DNA of 64,000 nt from Gammaproteobacteria bacterium. Lineage in GTDB: Bacteria; Pseudomonadota; Gammaproteobacteria; Ga0077536. Positions 55,498-64,000 of this stretch are shown piece after piece. Below the pieces are notes generated by a model. The model saw only the letters and a program-made list of their open reading frames with translations, was not told the DNA's origin and did no database searches. The stretch spans positions 62,001 through 126,000 of the forward strand of contig JACKNG010000008.1 of the NCBI GenBank assembly GCA_024235015.1, in the 5' to 3' direction. Every line of letters begins with the position of its first letter. The stretch's first letter is position 1. Both the position numbers and the translations under genes were made by a program.

Positions 55498-56208
55498 TCA
55501 CCCCACCGGGTCGGGCTCCGGCTTGCCGCCCGCCGCGAGCAGATCGGGGCGCCGGGCCCGGGTGCGGGCGAGACGCTGATCGCGGCGCCAGGCTGCGATC
55601 GCGCCGTGGTCACCACTCAGCAACACTGGGGGTACGGCGTCACCGTCGACCACTTCCGGCCGAGTGTAGTGCGGGTGGTCGAGCAGGCCATCGCTGAACG
55701 AGTCCTCGACCGCCGAGCGGGCGTCGCCGAGGGCGCCGGGCAAGGTGCGGGTGATGGCATCGATGACCAGCATCGCCGGCACCTCGCCGCCACTGACGAT
55801 GAAATCCCCTACCGACAGCTCGCAATCGACGTCACGCTCGATGACCCGCTCGTCGATGCCCTCGTAGCGGCCAGCCAGCAGCACCAGGTGGTCGTAGGCC
55901 GCGAGCTCGGCCACCAAGGCCTGTTCGAAGCGTCGCCCCTGCGGGCTCAGGTAGGCAACCAGCGTGCGACCACCACTGCGCGCCCGCGCCGCCGCGATGG
56001 CACGACGCAAGGGCGTGACCATCATCACCATCCCGGGCCCACCGCCGTAGGGCGCATCGTCGACGGTGCCGCGACGGTCAGCGGCGAAATCCCGCGGATT
56101 GACCGTGGCGATGTCGACCAGACCACGCGCCCGGCTGCGTCCGACGATGCCGACGTCGCCGAAGGCATCGATGAGTTCGGGAAACAGGGTGACGACGGTG
56201 AACTGCAC
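55498..56208 (-). CDS. trmD: tRNA (guanine-N1)-methyltransferase
   Basis: A 236-residue SPOUT knot enzyme that methylates G37 next to the anticodon, preventing frameshifts. Motifs VVTLFPELIDAF, GGGPGMVM, YLSPQGRRFEQ, CGRYEGIDERV-type (here AGRYEGIDERV) and DFIVSGGEVPA. GTG 56208 is preferred because GAGGG lies 4-5 bases upstream; GTG 56226 is a possible alternative. Standard position after rimM. Confidence 0.96.
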   Translation of the reverse strand: MQFTVVTLFPELIDAFGDVGIVGRSRARGLVDIATVNPRDFAADRRGTVDDAPYGGGPGMVMMVTPLRRAIAAARARSGGRTLVAYLSPQGRRFEQALVAELAAYDHLVLLAGRYEGIDERVIERDVDCELSVGDFIVSGGEVPAMLVIDAITRTLPGALGDARSAVEDSFSDGLLDHPHYTRPEVVDGDAVPPVLLSGDHGAIAAWRRDQRLARTRARRPDLLAAGGKPEPDPVG

Positions 56209-56259
56209 GGTGCCCTCGCCGCTCACGCGTCCGTCGTGGACGGCACGCGTCGCATGCCC

Positions 56260-56766
56260 TCAGTCATCGGGATGCCAATCGACGGTGAGCGTGCCGCCGG
56301 CGACATCGACGTCCACGACGTAGACGTCGCGCACGAACGGAATGAGGCGTTCACGCCCGTCGGCGTCGGTGATCTGCAGGACATCGTGCGCCGCGGTGTC
56401 GTAGAGGCCGCGGACGCGACCGAGCGGCACACCGCCCAGGTTGGTCACGGCCAGCCCGATGAGATCGGCCCAGAACCACGCCGCCGGACCGGCGTCGCCG
56501 AGCTGAGCGCGGGTGACGGCGATATCGACATGGACCAGCGCCGCCGCCTGGTCGCGGTCGACGACGCCCTGCAGGGCGACGATGAGACCCCGATGGTGGC
56601 GCCGCACGTCGGCCAGCTCGAAGCGACGCCACTCGCCGTCGACCCGGAGCGACCACGGTGCGTAGTCGAGGATGTTCTCGAGCGGCCGGGTATAGGACTG
56701 GATGCGTAACCAGCCGCGCGTGCCGAACACCCCGCCCACGCGTCCGACGACGACGAGATCAGTCAT
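56260..56766 (-). CDS. rimM: 16S rRNA processing protein RimM
   Basis: A 168-residue 30S maturation factor with the RimM N-domain (VVGRVGGVFGTRGWLRI) and a C-terminal PRC barrel (WADLIGLAVTNLGGVPLGRV, HDVLQI, LIPFVRDVYVVDV). Between rpsP and trmD as usual; it follows rpsP by about 90 bp. Confidence 0.95.
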   Translation of the reverse strand: MTDLVVVGRVGGVFGTRGWLRIQSYTRPLENILDYAPWSLRVDGEWRRFELADVRRHHRGLIVALQGVVDRDQAAALVHVDIAVTRAQLGDAGPAAWFWADLIGLAVTNLGGVPLGRVRGLYDTAAHDVLQITDADGRERLIPFVRDVYVVDVDVAGGTLTVDWHPDD

Positions 56767-56856
56767 GGGAACGGGACGAGGCGCGGTCGGCGCCGCGGCC
56801 ACGGGCGGCCGGCTCGCACCGTCGCGGCGGACGCCGCGACGCACTTGGCGGAATGG

Positions 56857-57105
56857 TCAGGCAGCGGCGGTATTGGCCTTGACCAGCTGCGTCACCCGCT
56901 CCGACGGGCGCGCGCCGACCGACAGCCAGTAGTCGTAGCGTTCGCGATCGATGCGGAAGGGCTCTTCCTGGCCGGTGGCCAGCGGATTGTAGAATCCGAC
57001 GCGCTCGAGGTGGCGGCCGTCGCGCTTGGAGCGGCCATCCGCGACGATGATGTGATAGAAGGGTCGCTTCTTGGCTCCGCCGCGCGACAATCGAATCGTG
57101 ACCAT
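56857..57105 (-). CDS. rpsP: 30S ribosomal protein S16
   Basis: An 82-residue ribosomal protein: MVTIRLSRGGAKKRPFYHIIVAD, GRHLERVGFYNPLA and WLSVGARPSERV are diagnostic. First gene of the rpsP-rimM-trmD-rplS operon. Confidence 0.98.
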   Translation of the reverse strand: MVTIRLSRGGAKKRPFYHIIVADGRSKRDGRHLERVGFYNPLATGQEEPFRIDRERYDYWLSVGARPSERVTQLVKANTAAA

Positions 57106-57199
57106 GCAATGCTTCCTCATGTACCGCTTCCGCTACCTGCGGACGGGGCAACCAACAGTCGAAACCTGTAACCCGCCACCGGCAGGCGGCGAGCCGCGC

Positions 57200-57205
57200 A
57201 TTCTA
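57200..57205 (-). promoter_or_regulatory. candidate -10 of the rpsP operon
   Basis: Minus-strand TAGAAT about 95 bp upstream of rpsP, in a locally AT-richer stretch. The -35 region at 17 bp (TTATTT) is poor but T-rich. Confidence 0.35.
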
Positions 57206-57246
57206 CGAGAAAATCACCCCTGAAATAAAGAGATAGGTCGCCGCCC

Positions 57247-57849
57247 ATGGCCCGCCTCCCCGATCCTGCCCAAGCCGCCAAGCAGCGCTTGCGCGGCCGG
57301 ATGCGCGCGCGGCGTGCGGCGCTCGCGCCGGCACGGCGCGCGGCGGCCGCGCAGGCCATCGCGGCGCGCTGCCGCACCCATCCCGTCGTGGCCCGCGCCC
57401 GCAGCGTGTTCGTATTCGTCTCGACGCCAGAGGAAGTGGCGACCCACGACCTGATCGACTGGTTCGTGGTGACCGGACGCCAGGTCCTGGTGCCGCTGCT
57501 GGCCGGTCGCGACCTCATGCACGCCGTGCCGTTCCCCGGCTGGGCGGCGATGGCGCCCGCCGCGCTCGGCATCCTGTCACCGCCGGCAGACAGCCTGCCG
57601 TGGCCATCGCCGGTCGACCTCGTACTCGCGCCCGGCCTGGCCTTTACCCCGTACGGCGCGCGGCTCGGCTACGGCGCCGGCTATTACGATGCATGGATCG
57701 CGCGCAATGCGCCGGGCGCGCTGCTCGCGCTGGCGTTCGACTGCCAGGTCGTCGACCGCCTGCCGGAATCCCCGCACGACCGGCGGGTCGACGGCATCGT
57801 CACCGAAAGCCGTGATATCGACTGCGCGGCGTGTCGCGATGAAACCTGA
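57247..57849 (+). CDS. 5-formyltetrahydrofolate cyclo-ligase family protein
   Basis: A 200-residue enzyme of the YgfA/5-FCL family that converts 5-formyl-THF to methenyl-THF with ATP. N-terminal basic KQRLRGRMRARRA, a central VFVFVSTPEEVAT-like strand, and the C-terminal ATP-binding motif LAFTPYGARLGYGAGYYDAWI. It is divergent from rpsP. In E. coli the 6S RNA gene precedes ygfA, but I do not see one here. Confidence 0.9.
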   Translation: MARLPDPAQAAKQRLRGRMRARRAALAPARRAAAAQAIAARCRTHPVVARARSVFVFVSTPEEVATHDLIDWFVVTGRQVLVPLLAGRDLMHAVPFPGWAAMAPAALGILSPPADSLPWPSPVDLVLAPGLAFTPYGARLGYGAGYYDAWIARNAPGALLALAFDCQVVDRLPESPHDRRVDGIVTESRDIDCAACRDET

Positions 57850-57879
57850 GGCATTTTCGAGGCGTTAAAATTTAATTTA

Positions 57880-57908
57880 TTGATATTCATGTGGTTAACG
57901 AATATCCT
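57880..57908 (+). promoter_or_regulatory. AT-rich promoter of the SPOR lipoprotein gene with overlapping palindrome
   Basis: -35 TTGATA (57880-57885) and -10 TATCCT (57903-57908) are 17 bp apart, preceded by an A/T run (57865-57880) that may act as an UP element. A palindrome GATATTC-N11-GAATATC (57882-57906) covers both hexamers and looks like an operator. Predicted start near 57915, about 24 nt before the ATG. Confidence 0.55.
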
Positions 57909-57938
57909 TAAACCCGTTTCGAAGTAAGGGACGGGACC

Positions 57939-58529
57939 ATGTTCAAGCAGCTGCCATTCCTTGCGGCGGTACTGGCCACGGCCTGTGCGCATCGCTCACC
58001 GCCCGCACCCGAACCGGCTGCAGTGGTGCCCGCGCCAGCCCTCACGCAACCCGCCGTGCCCACCGTCGCCAGCCGCGGGATCGCGCTCGGCGACGATTGC
58101 ACCGTGGTGCGGGCGCTGGACGGCCGTGCCGTGTGTGCCGAGGATCTGCCGGGCGGCAAGGCGCGTGCCGTGCAGCCCCGCCTCGACCACGACGCCGTGC
58201 CGGCAGTCAGTGCTGAGCCGGCGCCATCCCCAGCCACCCATGATTACGTCGTGATCGGGAGTTTCACCACGCTTACGAACGCCGAACGCTGGGCTGCCTA
58301 CAATGCCAGCTTCGGCCCCGAGATTCAGCGCGTGGAAGGCGCCACGGGGCCGTTGTACCGGGTCCTGGTCGGACCGCTGGGCGCCGAGTCCGCGCCGTTC
58401 ATGAAGGAGATCCTGGGCGCGGTGGGTATCGATGGCAGCTGGCCATTGGTCACCACCTGCGCGGCCTGCAGCTCACCGCCGGGCACGCTGCCGGAACGCA
58501 AGTTGGCGGAAGTCGGCCCGGCCCGCTGA
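57939..58529 (+). CDS. SPOR-domain lipoprotein
   Basis: A 196-residue protein with a signal ending in a lipobox-like LATAC (Cys16), a Pro-rich linker, and a C-terminal region YVVIGSFTTLTNAERWAAYN...GPLYRVLVGPL that fits a SPOR domain. SPOR domains bind peptidoglycan stripped of stem peptides at the division site. A CxxC (TTCAACSS) follows near the C-terminus. Its promoter is unusually AT-rich for this genome. Confidence 0.78.
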   Translation: MFKQLPFLAAVLATACAHRSPPAPEPAAVVPAPALTQPAVPTVASRGIALGDDCTVVRALDGRAVCAEDLPGGKARAVQPRLDHDAVPAVSAEPAPSPATHDYVVIGSFTTLTNAERWAAYNASFGPEIQRVEGATGPLYRVLVGPLGAESAPFMKEILGAVGIDGSWPLVTTCAACSSPPGTLPERKLAEVGPAR

Positions 58530-58596
58530 GCTTGCAGCCGGCCGGACGGTGCCCACGGCCGGGCGGCGCGCGGGCAATGCGGAATGTCGGTGCGCT

Positions 58597-60678
<2,082 letters not shown>

Positions 60679-60706
60679 ATTCGTGTTACCTGCCTGGCAA
60701 ATCAAA

Positions 60707-60730
60707 GAGCCGCTGGCATGGCAGCGGCTC
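60707..60730 (-). terminator. rpsO-pnp intergenic hairpin
   Basis: A perfect 9-bp stem (GAGCCGCTG, loop of 6, CAGCGGCTC) lies between rpsO and pnp and is followed on the minus strand by TTTGATTT. In E. coli the equivalent place holds a partial terminator and an RNase III processing hairpin through which PNPase controls itself; the position and form here agree. Confidence 0.7.
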
Positions 60731-60773
60731 GGAGGGAAGAGAGTCGATGCGACGGGACGCGGAACGCGCCCGA

Positions 60774-61043
60774 CTACTTGCGCAAGCCCAGCCGCGAGAT
60801 CAGTTCGCGGTAGCGATTGACGTCGGAGTTCTTGAGGTAGTCGAGCAGCTTGCGACGACGATTGACCATACGCAGCAGGCCCTGGCGGGAGTGGTTGTCC
60901 TGAGCGTGCGCCTTGAAGTGGCCGGACAGATCATTGATGCGCGCCGACAACAGGGCGACCTGCACTTCCGGCGAACCGGTGTCCGTTCCGGACAGTTGAT
61001 ACTCGGTGATGATGGCGCTCTTCTGTTCGCTCGTTAAAGCCAT
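60774..61043 (-). CDS. rpsO: 30S ribosomal protein S15
   Basis: An 89-residue ribosomal protein with the canonical core TGSPEVQVALLSARIN, HDNHSRQGLL-like (here AQDNHSRQGLLRMVNRRRKLLDYLK) and DVNRYRELISRLGLRK. Located between truB and pnp as usual. Confidence 0.98.
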   Translation of the reverse strand: MALTSEQKSAIITEYQLSGTDTGSPEVQVALLSARINDLSGHFKAHAQDNHSRQGLLRMVNRRRKLLDYLKNSDVNRYRELISRLGLRK

Positions 61044-61096
61044 GGACTGATTTCCTCAACCACTCAATTTCGTACTGCTGTTCAGTTTCGGCGCGG

Positions 61097-61125
61097 ATTC
61101 TAACCGCGGCCCCGTCGGGTCTCAA
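61097..61125 (-). promoter_or_regulatory. sigma-70 promoter of rpsO
   Basis: Minus-strand -35 TTGAGA (61125-61120) and -10 TAGAAT (61102-61097), spaced by 17 bp. The start near 61090 gives a leader of about 47 nt. It overlaps the very end of the truB region. Confidence 0.65.
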
Positions 61126-61130
61126 GAAAT

Positions 61131-62102
61131 TTATGCGCGACGGCGCAAATTTTCCCCTTGGGATTCAGGTGCCTGGTGGAGGAACAGGCGCCGCGCCGAG
61201 ACCCGCCCGTCGTCGAGCACCTCGCCGACGCCGAGAAACCGCCCGCCACCGTCGTACAAACGCAACAAACCGCTGCGTGGCGCCCCCGGCGCCTGCACCG
61301 CCTGGCCGCGTCCGAAGTACCATGCGGCATCGTCGCCCAAGGCGACGCGCGGCAGGTGTTCGAGCGCGCTGTCCTGCTCGAGGAGCAGGGCATCGAGCGC
61401 GGCATGACCGCCCTCCGCCGCCAGCGCCTCGAGCTGCTCGAGGGTATAGGCGTCGGCGAGCCGGTACGGCCCGGCCCCGTCGCGCCTTAGTGCCGAGACG
61501 AAACCACCGCAGCCCAGCGCCTCGCCGAGGTCCTCGGCCAGGGTACGCACGTAGGTCCCCTTGGAACACGCGATCGCGACCTGCGCGACCGGCCGCTCGA
61601 AACGCAGCAGCTCGAAGCGGTCGATGCGCACGCGGCGTGTCTCGCGGGCGACCTCGATGCCCTGGTGGGCGAGCTTGTACAGCGGTTGGCCGTTCTGCTT
61701 GATGGCCGAGTGCATCGGCGGCAGCTGCTCGATCCAGCCGTCGAAAGCGGCCATGGCGCGACGCACCGCGGTTTCGTCGAGCCCATCGGTCGGTCGCTCG
61801 GCGATGATCTCGCCTTCGGCGTCGCCGGTAGTCGTACGCTGGCCGAACGTGAAATCTGACAGGTAACGCTTGTCGGCGTCGAGCAGGAACTGGCACACCT
61901 TGGTCGCCTCGCCGAAGCAGATCGGCAGCAGCCCCGTGGCCAGGACGTCGAGGTTGCCGGTATGACCGGCCTTGCGCGCATCGAACAGGCGCTTGACCCG
62001 CTGCAGGGCCTGGTTGGAACTGAGTCCAAGCGGCTTGTCGAGCAGCAGGATGCCGCTGACGTCGCGTCCGCGCGCCTTGCGCCCGCCGTGTCGGCGCGCC
62101 AT
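61131..62102 (-). CDS. truB: tRNA pseudouridine(55) synthase TruB
   Basis: A 323-residue enzyme making pseudouridine 55 in the T-loop of tRNA. Motif GHTGNLDVLATGLLP holds the catalytic Asp (family consensus GHTGALDPLATG); SGILLLDKPLGLSSNQAL is the N-terminal signature. Follows rbfA by 5 bp; C-terminal PUA-like domain. Confidence 0.96.
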   Translation of the reverse strand: MARRHGGRKARGRDVSGILLLDKPLGLSSNQALQRVKRLFDARKAGHTGNLDVLATGLLPICFGEATKVCQFLLDADKRYLSDFTFGQRTTTGDAEGEIIAERPTDGLDETAVRRAMAAFDGWIEQLPPMHSAIKQNGQPLYKLAHQGIEVARETRRVRIDRFELLRFERPVAQVAIACSKGTYVRTLAEDLGEALGCGGFVSALRRDGAGPYRLADAYTLEQLEALAAEGGHAALDALLLEQDSALEHLPRVALGDDAAWYFGRGQAVQAPGAPRSGLLRLYDGGGRFLGVGEVLDDGRVSARRLFLHQAPESQGENLRRRA

Positions 62103-62107
62103 GACCG

Positions 62108-62467
62108 TCAGTCCTCCACGTGCCGGTCGTCGAGCAGGCGCTGAATACGGTCGGCTCGGGCAATCGCCTCGTCGCGCTCGAAGGACAGCACCGGCGTGCG
62201 CCGCGTGCGCAGCTCGCGCCCGAGCACGGCCTGCAAGGCCGCGGCGTGGGCCGCGAGGCCGGCGACGAAATCGTCGCCCTCGCCGCCGCCGTCGAACACG
62301 CTCAGCGCGACCCGCGCGTGGCGCAGGTCGGGCGACACGTCGACGCCGGTAATGGTGACGAGCCCCGCCCCGGCGCTGCGGGCGAGCTCGCCGAGCGGCT
62401 GCGCCAGGGCGCGCTTGACCGTCGAGGCCACGCGGTCGATGCGATTGAAGTCACGTTCCCGCGGCAT
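62108..62467 (-). CDS. rbfA: ribosome-binding factor A
   Basis: A 119-residue cold-shock 30S maturation factor with a KH-like fold; FNRIDRVASTVKRALAQPL and VSPDLRHARVALSVF match the family. ATG 62467 aligns with homologues; GTG 62488, overlapping the infB stop, would add 7 residues. Confidence 0.93.
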   Translation of the reverse strand: MPRERDFNRIDRVASTVKRALAQPLGELARSAGAGLVTITGVDVSPDLRHARVALSVFDGGGEGDDFVAGLAAHAAALQAVLGRELRTRRTPVLSFERDEAIARADRIQRLLDDRHVED

Positions 62468-62484
62468 CTCGCGAACGACCCGCC

Positions 62485-64000
<1,516 letters not shown>

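Noticed and set aside
57106..57246. 6S RNA gene upstream of the YgfA-family gene
   Set aside because: The gap is only about 140 bp and shows no long closing stem or central bubble; a short shared word (GGGTTACAG on the minus strand) is likely chance.

Overview
This window is about two-thirds G+C by eye and is almost fully coding. It looks like chromosomal DNA from a gammaproteobacterium. The evidence is the block rpsB-tsf-pyrH-frr-uppS-cdsA-dxr-rseP-bamA-skp-lpxD-fabZ-lpxA-lpxB-rnhB-dnaE-accA-tilS in Pseudomonas-like order, the divergent map-glnD pair, a mutH gene, and the rpsP-rimM-trmD-rplS and infB-rbfA-truB-rpsO-pnp operons. I see no insertion sequence, prophage, CRISPR array, rRNA or tRNA gene. 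No gene-free gap exceeds 300 bp; the longest are about 270 bp (2897-3166), 234 bp (7434-7667) and 187 bp (50318-50504).

Layout. (1) 1-2552: the start of a TonB-dependent receptor and a NarL-type response regulator with its histidine kinase. (2) 2591-4495: a small SMc04008-like protein and a divergent type II NADH dehydrogenase. (3) 4544-7794: an NtrC-type sigma-54 activator and its kinase, divergent from a solitary pqqA gene. pqqA encodes the 24-residue precursor of pyrroloquinoline quinone (PQQ). In front of it are a near-consensus sigma-54 promoter and, further upstream, two repeated palindromic sites placed like activator sites. No pqqBCDE genes are present. (4) 7813-8343: a cytochrome b561-like protein sharing a bidirectional terminator with pqqA. 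(5) 8524-13044: a tight six-gene operon with an L,D-transpeptidase-like protein, a DUF302 protein, an ExbB/MotA-like channel, an ExbD-like partner with an unusual periplasmic domain, a small membrane protein and a transmembrane VWA/FHA protein. (6) 13061-33241: the large minus-strand housekeeping superoperon for lipid A, envelope and translation genes. (7) 33425-41431: map, glnD, mutH, dusA, a Pcm-like methyltransferase, tolC and an isochorismatase-family hydrolase. (8) 41505-50317: envelope genes, including hldE-hldD-waaA for the LPS inner core, a PrsT-like TPR protein and dsbC. (9) 50505-53601: a Ser/Thr kinase with a cyclic-nucleotide-binding-like domain, directly followed by a GspE/PilB-type ATPase. 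(10) 53611-64000: xerD, a glutaredoxin-like gene, the rplS and pnp/infB operons, a 5-formyltetrahydrofolate cyclo-ligase and a SPOR lipoprotein.

The most interesting points are the sigma-54-controlled orphan pqqA with its own two-component system, and the ExbBD-like/VWA-FHA envelope cluster, which may be linked by phospho-signalling to the Hanks-type kinase elsewhere in the window. All functional links are inferred from sequence and context only.
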